The notes under the pieces are model-generated. The model was not told where the DNA came from, ran no database searches, and saw only the letters and a list, made by a program, of their open reading frames with translations. Positions 57,160 through 64,000 of a stretch of 64,000 nucleotides of DNA are shown here, one piece after another; positions within the stretch are counted from its first letter, which is position 1; every line of letters begins with the position of its first letter. The translations under genes and the position numbers were made by a program. Source of the stretch: Trichormus variabilis 0441 (lineage in GTDB: Bacteria > Cyanobacteriota > Cyanobacteriia > Cyanobacteriales > Nostocaceae); assembly GCF_009856605.1 (NCBI RefSeq), contig NZ_CP047242.1, positions 1,734,001 to 1,798,000 of the forward strand, in the 5' to 3' direction.

Positions 57160-57355
57160 CACAAACCTCTTTTTTATATCTTTGTAACTTTATGTAAATA
57201 AATATAACTTTATTGCAACAAAGTTTGCAATATATCTAGAGGTGTGTATGCCGACTAGTCCGGTAGGGTATTTCCCACCTCTAGCTTGAAAGAGCAGGGG
57301 GAGAAAGACTTCTTTCATATTTGACTGTGAAACTTGCTTCATTGAGACTTTAAGA

Positions 57356-57383
57356 CATAAAAAAGACAGGCGATCGCCTGTCT
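57356..57383 (-). terminator. Rho-independent terminator of petA with HIP1 in its stem
   Basis: AGACAGGCGATCGCCTGTCT is a perfect palindrome at 57364-57383. On the minus strand it is followed by TTTTTTATG-type U-run (57355-57363 complement). The HIP1 core GGCGATCGCC forms the centre of the stem. Confidence 0.85.
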
Positions 57384-57409
57384 GAAAAGTATTGATTTAT
57401 CAGAGAGTA

Positions 57410-58411
57410 TTAGAAATTCATTTCCGCAGCTTGGACTTTTTCCACCTGCTTCTTCTTCAGAACTAGCATGACTTGAGCTAACATCACCAGAGCAACGAAA
57501 GCAATCAACCAGCCAACTCTATTAGCATCTTGGAGAACGATTTCTGCGTCTAATTGACCGAAACCACCAACGTTGGGGTTATTGGTCAAAGCGTCGCCTG
57601 CTTTGACAGCTTGTCCTTCAGAAACAATCAGTTCTGGGCCTGCAGGAATAGTGTCGCTGACAACTTCTCCAGACTCAGTTTTGATGTCTACTAGATATTT
57701 AACGCTACCATCTTCGCCTTCTTGTTTGGCAATCTTGCTAATTGTCCCAGTAGCAGCAGCGCTATAAAGGTTGTTGTTGCTCTTTTCACCTGTGGGATAA
57801 ACTTGTCCACGTCCCCGGTTGCCACCAACATGAACTGAATATTTACCGAAGTGAATGTTCTTGTCGTTGGCGGGGTTGGGAGAAAGAACAGGGAAGACGA
57901 TTTCCTGGTACTGTTCACCGGGTAAAGGCCCGACGATGACGATGTTGTCTTTATCTTCGCCGTAGGGTTGGAAGTAAACATCGCCGATTTCTTCTTTCAG
58001 TTCTTCGGGAATGCGGTCTTCAGGAGCAATCTTGAAGCCTTCGGGTAACATCAGTACAGCACCGACGTTTAAGCCGACCTTAGAGCCATCAGCACCAACT
58101 TGTTGCACGCTGGTGTCGTAAGGGATTTTAACAACGGCTTTAAATACGGTATCGGGTAGTACGGATTGAGGAACTTCTACTTCTGTGGGCTTCGCTGCTA
58201 GGTGACAGTTAGCGCAAACAATTCTACCTGTCGGTTCGCGGGGGGTTTCTGGGTAAGTTTGCTGCGCCCAGAAAGGATATGCAGCAGCTGATTGGGGAAG
58301 GGCTAAGTCGCTGGTGAAGAAAAATGTCACGCTGGCGATCGCTATGAACAATGTTTTTACCATTGCTCTAGCAGTGCGAGTTAACCTCGCTCTTGTACAA
58401 GCATTTCTCAT
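57410..58411 (-). CDS. petA: Apocytochrome f
   Basis: A 333-residue precursor of cytochrome f of the b6f complex, in the thylakoid lumen with a C-terminal anchor. A signal sequence precedes the mature N-terminus YPFWAQQ (Tyr45, whose alpha-amine is the axial heme ligand in the family). The c-type heme motif CANCH lies at residues 66-70. A C-terminal helix ([20 protein letters not shown]) anchors it. petC lies 113 bp upstream on the same strand, so petC-petA are cotranscribed. It ends at the HIP1-containing terminator. Confidence 0.97.
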   Translation of the reverse strand: MRNACTRARLTRTARAMVKTLFIAIASVTFFFTSDLALPQSAAAYPFWAQQTYPETPREPTGRIVCANCHLAAKPTEVEVPQSVLPDTVFKAVVKIPYDTSVQQVGADGSKVGLNVGAVLMLPEGFKIAPEDRIPEELKEEIGDVYFQPYGEDKDNIVIVGPLPGEQYQEIVFPVLSPNPANDKNIHFGKYSVHVGGNRGRGQVYPTGEKSNNNLYSAAATGTISKIAKQEGEDGSVKYLVDIKTESGEVVSDTIPAGPELIVSEGQAVKAGDALTNNPNVGGFGQLDAEIVLQDANRVGWLIAFVALVMLAQVMLVLKKKQVEKVQAAEMNF

Positions 58412-58446
58412 CTCTATAGGGGCAACGATTGAATTTAGTCAAGAGT

Positions 58447-58482
58447 CAATAGTCAGTGGTCAGTGGTCAGTGGTCAGTGGCA
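58447..58482. repeat. TCAGTGG heptamer repeat between petC and petA
   Basis: Four units of TCAGTGG and flanking variants occupy the 113-bp gap between petC and petA. The array can change in copy number without touching coding sequence. Confidence 0.85.
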
Positions 58483-58524
58483 AATTCACAACTAACAACT
58501 GACTACTGACACAGAACGAAATCA

Positions 58525-59064
58525 TTAAGACCACCAGGGTTCTTCACCGGTGCGGAAGTCGGTTTCAGTCCAAGGAGTTAAAACGATTTTGTCGTTTTCG
58601 GTTTTAGCGTGACTCAAAGCCAGAGACTTTGGTGCTGGGCCGCGAACAACCTTACCCGTTGCATCGTATTGAGAACCGTGGCAAGGGCATTTAAATTTGT
58701 TTTCTGCCGCGTTCCAGGGGACGACGCAACCCAAGTGGGTGCAGACGGCGTTGATGCCATAATCTGTGATGGCTTCTTTGCTTTCTACCACGATATAGGT
58801 GGGGTCGCCCTTGAGTCCTTGAACTAGAGTGCGATCGCCTACATTATGGCTTTCTAGAAATTTGCTGACGCTAACATCGTTGCCCAGCTCATCTTTTGCT
58901 GTTGTACCGCCACCAGCGCCACCAGTTGCAGGTGGAATAAAGTAATTGACAACGGGATACAATGCACCCAGAGCCACACCAGTGACGGTTCCAAAAGTTA
59001 GCAGGTTCATGAACTGACGTCGCCCCATATCGGGAACGTCTACGGATTCAGAAAATTGAGCCAT
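58525..59064 (-). CDS. petC: Cytochrome b6f Rieske iron-sulfur protein
   Basis: A 179-residue Rieske protein. The [2Fe-2S] ligands lie in [20 protein letters not shown] and [20 protein letters not shown]. The N-terminus has a twin-arginine-like motif ([13 protein letters not shown]) before a membrane helix, which suggests Tat-dependent insertion; tatC lies nearby. It precedes petA on the same strand. In heterocystous cyanobacteria several petC paralogues can exist; this copy in the petCA unit is the main one by position. Confidence 0.97.
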   Translation of the reverse strand: MAQFSESVDVPDMGRRQFMNLLTFGTVTGVALGALYPVVNYFIPPATGGAGGGTTAKDELGNDVSVSKFLESHNVGDRTLVQGLKGDPTYIVVESKEAITDYGINAVCTHLGCVVPWNAAENKFKCPCHGSQYDATGKVVRGPAPKSLALSHAKTENDKIVLTPWTETDFRTGEEPWWS

Positions 59065-59292
59065 AATCTACGCGCTCTTCGTGTATTTTGTTAAGCATTC
59101 GACAAGAGCGCTAAATGCTTGAGCAACTCCTGTCTGGTTGAAATGCTAACGCTTGTAACGATGCTGTTATTCTTTGTTTCAAGATATATCTCGCATCCTT
59201 TCTGCTAGCATTACATTTCTTTATATCCTTATCATACTTGAGTTACGGAACTTAACGTCATAACTAAATGTAAAATCTAGTTGAGAAAAACT

Positions 59293-59601
59293 ATGACAGG
59301 ACAGGAATTACGCCAACTATTGCTGGATAAATGGGGATACTCTTATGATGTCCAGTTTCGCCGGACACAAGGCAAGATATTTTTACAAGTCATGTGGAAA
59401 TACTTGGAGCAAGCTTCTTTCCCTATGAGTGAAACCGAATATCAAGAGCATCTTGATAGTGTCGCCAATTACCTTCATGCTTTAGGTGGTGCAGTCCAAG
59501 TGAAAACATTTATTACACAAACAAAAGAGCGCCCTCGACTCGGTAAAGCTGTGAGCATACCTCTAGATCTGGGTGAACGTGCATCTGAATGGATTATCTG
59601 A
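59293..59601 (+). CDS. DUF3067-family protein
   Basis: A 102-residue soluble protein of a family found in cyanobacteria and plastids. The pattern MTGQELRQLLLDKWGYSYDV, FRRTQGKIFLQVMWKYLEQA and GGAVQVKTFITQTKERPRLG is characteristic. Function is unknown. ATG 59293 preferred over the in-frame TTG at 59281. Divergent from petC. Confidence 0.8.
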   Translation: MTGQELRQLLLDKWGYSYDVQFRRTQGKIFLQVMWKYLEQASFPMSETEYQEHLDSVANYLHALGGAVQVKTFITQTKERPRLGKAVSIPLDLGERASEWII

Positions 59602-59864
59602 AATATTCGCAGCAGAAGGTGGTGATTATTAAGGAGTCTTAAAATAATTTTTTATAATAGTCACTTTGCTAAATTTTCATAACTAATGTGCGTAATTTTT
59701 CAAGTTATGAATTTAAGCGAAGGAGGAATTCAGAAATCAGAATTCAGAATTCAAAATGATATAAAATCAAGAAATTCTGATGGCTTTTGTTTTCTTCAAA
59801 GTACTAAACTGAAATATCACAATCTGATATATTCTGACTCCTGAATTCTCACATCGCAGGTTTT

Positions 59865-60659
59865 TCATTTACCTGTGAGCTTCACTAAACCAATACCACC
59901 AAAGTAAAGGGTAAGTACTGCGCCTGCCAAAAGACTTTGAGTTAGGGGGTCTGTGGAAGGTGTAAGTACAGCACCTAAAACTACGGCTGCCATAATTACA
60001 AATCGCCAGCCAGAAATCATTCTTTGGGATGAAACGATACCTAAATTAGCTAGTAAAAGTTGGATGATGGGAACTTGGAAAGCCAACCCAGTACTAAATA
60101 AAAGCAATAGTACAAATTCAAAATATTTGTCGATAGACCACAGTTGTTCGACTACATCCGCGCCGTAACTGATGAAAAAATTCAAAGCGGCGGGAATCAA
60201 AAGTAAATAAGCAAAGACTAAACCGGCGGCAAACAGCACACTTGACCCTAAAACAATAGGCCCAAGTAGACCACGTTCGCGCCGAGTTAATCCAGGGAGA
60301 ACAAACAAAATAATTTGGTAGAGAATGAAAGGACTAGAAAGTAACAAGCCAGTGTAGCCTGCAACTTTGAGAGAAACAAAGAAATATTCTCCGGGGGCTA
60401 GCTGGAGAAATTTAACGCCTTGAGCTGGGACTTCTAGTAATTGAACAATTGGCTTGACGGCGAAGAAGCAGCCAACTACACCCACTGCTACGGCAATCAG
60501 TGAATAAAAGATGCGCTGTCTTAATTCTTCTAGGTGGTCGAATAGAGACATTTCGACTTCACCAGGCAACTCATCGAGAGAATCAATATCTGAGTTGCCG
60601 TATCCTTCTGTATCAATCTCAGGAGTGGTTCTTGTATCTACTTCTTGTGAGGGTGTCAT
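59865..60659 (-). CDS. tatC: Twin-arginine translocase subunit TatC
   Basis: A 264-residue membrane protein with six hydrophobic segments. Hallmarks: [20 protein letters not shown] in the N-terminal part with the conserved EELRQR, and [40 protein letters not shown]. An acidic N-terminal extension of about 35 residues precedes it. TatC recognises the twin-arginine signals of folded proteins such as the Rieske protein encoded about 800 bp away. Confidence 0.96.
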   Translation of the reverse strand: MTPSQEVDTRTTPEIDTEGYGNSDIDSLDELPGEVEMSLFDHLEELRQRIFYSLIAVAVGVVGCFFAVKPIVQLLEVPAQGVKFLQLAPGEYFFVSLKVAGYTGLLLSSPFILYQIILFVLPGLTRRERGLLGPIVLGSSVLFAAGLVFAYLLLIPAALNFFISYGADVVEQLWSIDKYFEFVLLLLFSTGLAFQVPIIQLLLANLGIVSSQRMISGWRFVIMAAVVLGAVLTPSTDPLTQSLLAGAVLTLYFGGIGLVKLTGK

Positions 60660-61589
60660 GGCTCAGGTGGTAGGCAACATTTGCTAACTATTGTATCTGG
60701 GGAAGCAGCTACCACGATAGGAGAAACCCACTCAAAGCGAAAATTTCCAGATTGGGCAAGGATGAACAGAAAAATATGTCAGACTATAAGAATATGGGGA
60801 AGCAATCCACTCTTGACTCTGCACTGGGAAAAACGCTTGCTCCGTAAGCTTAGATAGTAACTGCTACGACAAAAGTAGGAAGAATTAATTTTTTCATCAC
60901 GTCTGTGGGAACAGCATCATTAAGTCACGGGAGATAGCATCAGTCGTACAATATGCAGTTCTAAACTCCGATTCATCAGGTGGCATCTACAGAACATAAA
61001 ACTAAGCTCTTCTGGCTATTTTCGCAGAGCTTCCACCGTAGATGATTAAAAATTTTGCTGAGGTTGGGATGAATAGGCAGATTTACATTAGCCTCATGGT
61101 ATTACCTATGTGTTTCTCTCATGCCTGGGTGAATCTTGTTAGTGGTAGTAATGTTTCCAGTTTCATGACTCAGACTGTGAGTACAACTGCTGTGATGACT
61201 GACAGCAAAAATACTCAATCACAGATGATTTCGTGGCAAATATCAGCTAGGGACGAGCAGACAGGAGACTGCTTGCGTCAGCGTAAATGTAAAGATTGAA
61301 AGAAAACTATTCTATAAAAAACTGCTTTTACGATTTATCTTACTATTTTCCCGATTTATGTGTTAATATAGGAGGCTGTTGGCTATTTAACTGGTTAATT
61401 GAGTACTCCCCTACACCACTCGTAGGCAAAATATCCATCACAGGATAAAGGACAAATCGAATTTATACCCAGTTTGGTACTTTATAAGGCTTAAAATCAG
61501 GCTGACAAAGTGCGATCAAATAGACAAGTAGATATAACACCTACTTTTAGGTGACAAAAAACTGGGTATTAAAGGTTACTGTGTTAGTG
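60660..61589. other. Intergenic region, one possible small gene
   Basis: About 900 bp of mixed sequence. One frame starting at 61069 (MNRQIYISLMVLPMCFSHAW) has GAGG before its ATG and a hydrophobic start but no known domain; I list it separately as weak. No RNA gene is recognisable. A hairpin (TCCTCTCC/GGAGAGGA) lies further on at 62133-62151. Confidence 0.35.
61069..61299 (+). CDS. Possible small exported protein (weak)
   Basis: A 76-residue frame with GAGG five bases before the ATG. The N-terminus (MNRQIYISLMVLPMCFSHAW) resembles a short signal peptide, and the rest is Ser/Thr-rich. No family recognised. The frame may be fortuitous. Confidence 0.3.
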   Translation: MNRQIYISLMVLPMCFSHAWVNLVSGSNVSSFMTQTVSTTAVMTDSKNTQSQMISWQISARDEQTGDCLRQRKCKD

Positions 61590-62087
61590 TCAAAGTCCTA
61601 TAACATATTTTTGCCACTCTTGATGCAATCCATTTTTGAGATGCTTGCTGACCTCAAAATACAGACTGCTATAGGGTTGACGAGGAAGATGGCGCAAAGG
61701 CATACGTGCCTCTTGGGGTGTGCGACTGCCTTTCTTGACATTGCAACGCACGCAAGCCGTTACAATATTTTCCCAGCTATCACCACCGCCGCGCGATCGC
61801 GGATTTACATGATCCAATGTCAGTTCGTCCCCGGTATAGCCACAGTATTGGCAAGTATGTCCGTCACGATGCAATATATTGCGACGGGTCAGAGGAATTT
61901 CCTTGTATGGAACGCGGACGTAATGACGCAACCGGATTACAGTTGGTAACGGAAAGTCTGAGTAAAGAAAACTACCGTTATGTTCAACGCGTTCTGCTTT
62001 GCCTTTGATTAACAGAACTACAGCGCGTCGCCAGCTCGTTATGTTGAGCGGTTCGTAAGAGGCGTTTAGGACTAAAACCTTACCCAT
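61590..62087 (-). CDS. HNH endonuclease
   Basis: A 165-residue protein. The HNH motif is clear: CQYCGYTGDELTLDHVNPRS then GGGDSWENIVTACVRCNVKK, with two CxxC zinc pairs around the His-Asn-His residues. An N-terminal segment (KVLVLNASYEPLNITSWRRA) is typical of the single-domain HNH proteins common in cyanobacteria and other bacteria. It is not part of a visible phage or restriction module, so a housekeeping or DNA-repair-type role is possible. Confidence 0.88.
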   Translation of the reverse strand: MGKVLVLNASYEPLNITSWRRAVVLLIKGKAERVEHNGSFLYSDFPLPTVIRLRHYVRVPYKEIPLTRRNILHRDGHTCQYCGYTGDELTLDHVNPRSRGGGDSWENIVTACVRCNVKKGSRTPQEARMPLRHLPRQPYSSLYFEVSKHLKNGLHQEWQKYVIGL

Positions 62088-62530
62088 TGATCAGCGCTCA
62101 AGGTATTAGTTTTACATATATTAACACGATTTTCCTCTCCTTGGGAGAGGAGATTAAAGTATACTTCCGCAATAATTGAGTAATTGATCCTGTCGGTTAT
62201 TGATGATGGCTCAAAACCCCTCTTAATTGCCTATTATCTCAGTCGAAAACAGAATTTTAGCTCTTCTTAGTGCTAGTTATTAGTAGCAAAAAGAACCTGT
62301 TAATTTTAATTAAGAGGTGGAGTCTGGAGTAAAACACACTAGGTTTGAGTCTATAACCCCCCCCGCCTGATCAACACTTGAGCGAGAAAATTTCAAAATT
62401 TTACTCCAGTATGTTGTATCTGTTGCGAAATGCGCGTTAAACTTCCTGATTAACTCTGATGTGGTTATCAGAAGTGGAAATACACATAAATACGCAGTTA
62501 AAAAGCAGTGATGTAATAAGGGGGAGTAAA
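62088..62530. other. Intergenic region upstream of alr
   Basis: No gene is supported. A hairpin TCCTCTCC/GGAGAGGA (62133-62151) without a T-run lies near the HNH start. The last 20 bases contain a GGGGGAG ribosome-binding site for alr. Confidence 0.4.
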
Positions 62531-63718
62531 ATGTTAAGTCGCCAACAAGCCTCAAGTATGGCTGCTCATCAACAGTGTGATACCTATGCTTGGTTTTCAC
62601 AACGCGCTTGGGTGGAAATTGACCTAGAGGCGTTGTCGCACAATGTCCAGCAACTGAAGCAGTTTTTATCACCGCGTACTCAGTTAATGGCGGTAGTCAA
62701 AGCAGATGCTTATGGTCATGGTGCTGTAACGGTGGCGCAGACAGCATTACAAGCAGGTGCTAGTTGTTTGGGTGTCGCCACTGTTCCGGAGGGTATTCAA
62801 CTGCGAGAGGCGGGTATGCAAGCGCCCATTTTGATTTTAGGGGCTACCCATACACCAGAACAAATTCAGGCGATCGCTCAATGGCAACTACAACCAACTA
62901 TTGGTAGTCCTAAACAAGCTTTAATATTTTCCAATACCTTGGAGACTATCCAGCATGATTCTCCTGTACCCGTACATATTAAGTTAGATACAGGGATGTC
63001 TAGACTTGGGACTAACTGGCAACAAGCAGGGGAATTTGTACAGTTAGTAGAGCGTTTACCCCATTTGAATATTGCTAGCGTTTACTCCCACCTAGCAACA
63101 GCAGATAGCCCAGATCCAGGGATTATGGAAGAACAGTATAGAAGATTTGAGGAGGCGATCGCTCAAATCAAAGCTTTGAGTATTAAAATTCCCTGCCTGC
63201 ATTTAGCAAACTCGGCTGCAACCTTGGCAGATCCAAGATTACACTACGATATGGTACGGGTAGGTTTAGCTGTGTATGGACTCTATCCAGCCCCTCATTT
63301 ACAGAAGAAAATCAGCCTAAAACCAGTCATCCAAGTTCAGGCGCGAGTTACCCACGTCAAAACAATTGCTGCGGGTACTGGTGTAAGTTACGGACATCAA
63401 TTTATTGCCCCCCATGAAATGCGCCTTGCTGTTGTCGGTATTGGTTACGCTGATGGAATACCGCGTAATTTATCCAACAAAATGCAGGTTTTAATTCGTG
63501 GTCAGCGAGTACCACAAATCGGTGCTATCACGATGGATCAGTTGATGATAGATGTTAGTGCTTTACCAGACCTACAAGAAGGGGAAATTGTCACCTTACT
63601 TGGGAAACAAGGAAAAGAAAAAATCACCGCCGATGATTGGGCAGAAGAGTTAAATACTATTTCCTGGGAAATTCTCTGTGGATTTAAACATCGCCTACCT
63701 CGTGTAGGAGTGATGTAA
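62531..63718 (+). CDS. alr: Alanine racemase
   Basis: A 395-residue PLP enzyme that interconverts L- and D-alanine for peptidoglycan. The start at 62531 has GGGGGAG at proper spacing; frames from 62459 would add 24 poorly conserved residues. The PLP lysine lies in LMAVVKADAYGHGAVTVA (Lys57). The SYGHQF segment around residue 295 corresponds to the second catalytic Tyr, and ARVDLAVYGLYPA-like residues (MVRVGLAVYGLYPAPHLQ) to the substrate region. It supplies D-Ala for Ddl, encoded at 22 kb. Monocistronic by appearance, with tRNA-Leu following. Confidence 0.96.
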   Translation: MLSRQQASSMAAHQQCDTYAWFSQRAWVEIDLEALSHNVQQLKQFLSPRTQLMAVVKADAYGHGAVTVAQTALQAGASCLGVATVPEGIQLREAGMQAPILILGATHTPEQIQAIAQWQLQPTIGSPKQALIFSNTLETIQHDSPVPVHIKLDTGMSRLGTNWQQAGEFVQLVERLPHLNIASVYSHLATADSPDPGIMEEQYRRFEEAIAQIKALSIKIPCLHLANSAATLADPRLHYDMVRVGLAVYGLYPAPHLQKKISLKPVIQVQARVTHVKTIAAGTGVSYGHQFIAPHEMRLAVVGIGYADGIPRNLSNKMQVLIRGQRVPQIGAITMDQLMIDVSALPDLQEGEIVTLLGKQGKEKITADDWAEELNTISWEILCGFKHRLPRVGVM

Positions 63719-63772
63719 TCAAATAGGGCTTTGGTAATTGTTACGAATTTTTAACTAATTCCTATTCCCTAT

Positions 63773-63802
63773 TGCCTATTCCCTTACATAACGTGCTATA
63801 CT
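63773..63802 (+). promoter_or_regulatory. Possible sigma-70 type promoter of tRNA-Leu
   Basis: TTGCCT (63773-63778) and TATACT (63797-63802) are 18 bp apart and end 15 bp before the tRNA. A second hexamer TATAGT lies at 63805-63810. Inferred from consensus only. Confidence 0.4.
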
Positions 63803-63817
63803 AGTATAGTTGCATAA

Positions 63818-63899
63818 GCGGATGTGGCGGAATTGGCAGACGCGCTAGATTTAGGTTCTAGTTCCGAGAGGAGTGAAGGTTCAAGTCCTTTCATCCGCA
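63818..63899 (+). tRNA. trnL-UAG: tRNA-Leu (anticodon UAG)
   Basis: An 82-nt class II tRNA. The acceptor stem GCGGATG pairs with CATCCGC. The anticodon arm CTAGA/TCTAG encloses the loop TTTAGGT with anticodon TAG at 63852-63854. A long variable arm and the TTCAAGTCC T-loop are visible. No CCA is encoded; discriminator A at 63899. Confidence 0.95.
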
Positions 63900-64000
63900 T
63901 ATAGATTAGTAAAGTAACAAGAGGGACTGGGGATAAGTACTATTCCCGAAGCCCTTCTTATCATCTAAATTTTTATTGTCAAATTTTTAGTAACTGTAGG

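Overview
The window is chromosomal DNA from a filamentous heterocyst-forming-type cyanobacterium (Nostoc/Anabaena group). The support is internal: very frequent HIP1 octamers (GCGATCGC), tandem heptamer repeats of the CCCCAAT and TCAGTGG kinds, the cytochrome b6f genes petC and petA, cyanobacterial-type PilA, a thiC gene behind a TPP riboswitch, and proteins with cyanobacterial architectures. The grpE-dnaK-dnaJ to alr order resembles what I recall of Nostoc sp. PCC 7120, but the strain cannot be settled from sequence reading alone.

Layout. 1-10.4 kb: a lytic transglycosylase (mltA-like), a type IV pilin-like gene, then two TPR/O-GlcNAc-transferase-like (GT41) genes facing each other across a REP-flanked RAYT transposase that carries an in-frame stop, followed by a 1043-residue methyltransferase/glycosyltransferase fusion and a small membrane protein. 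11-18 kb: a DUF4327-like protein, a four-helix-bundle protein, an FHA-Ser/Thr kinase, a PP2C phosphatase with a probable pseudokinase region, a PAS histidine kinase and an RluE-like pseudouridine synthase. 18-25 kb: TPP riboswitch and thiC, an unknown membrane protein, a PlsC-like acyltransferase, ddl and small membrane proteins. 25.5-31.4 kb: a large hybrid histidine kinase and a complete IS1182-type insertion sequence. 31-38 kb: hypothetical proteins, a secreted-type subtilase, a Mn-catalase remnant, a possible small RNA, an FAD-dependent desaturase-like enzyme and ExoD. 38-49 kb: a phosphorylase-kinase-like/GH15 protein, a Uma2 nuclease, a saccharopine dehydrogenase-like enzyme, and the pilB-pilT-pilC motor cluster with a downstream unknown gene. 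49-57 kb: grpE, dnaK, dnaJ, a TusA-like gene and rsgA, then a GH57 branching enzyme. 57-64 kb: a small thylakoid-type membrane protein, petC-petA, a DUF3067 gene, tatC, an HNH nuclease, alr and tRNA-Leu(UAG).

Functional links. Pilus assembly is represented twice: a pilin-like gene next to cytosolic glycosyltransferases, and the PilB/PilT/PilC motor genes. Ddl and alanine racemase both serve D-alanine supply for peptidoglycan, and MltA remodels it. TatC lies next to petC, whose product is a twin-arginine-type Rieske protein. GrpE, DnaK and DnaJ form one chaperone machine. The PP2C and FHA-kinase genes are neighbours on one strand and probably form a phosphorylation switch.

The most unusual structures are the REP/RAYT island, in which REP copies supply the stop codons of both flanking glycosyltransferase genes and one copy sits inside the transposase reading frame; a dispersed palindromic MITE-like element present twice; an in-frame repeat insertion in rsgA; the pseudokinase-PP2C fusion; and a structured, terminator-ended intergenic region near 35.3 kb. 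I did not find a CRISPR array, a complete prophage or a recognisable defence island.
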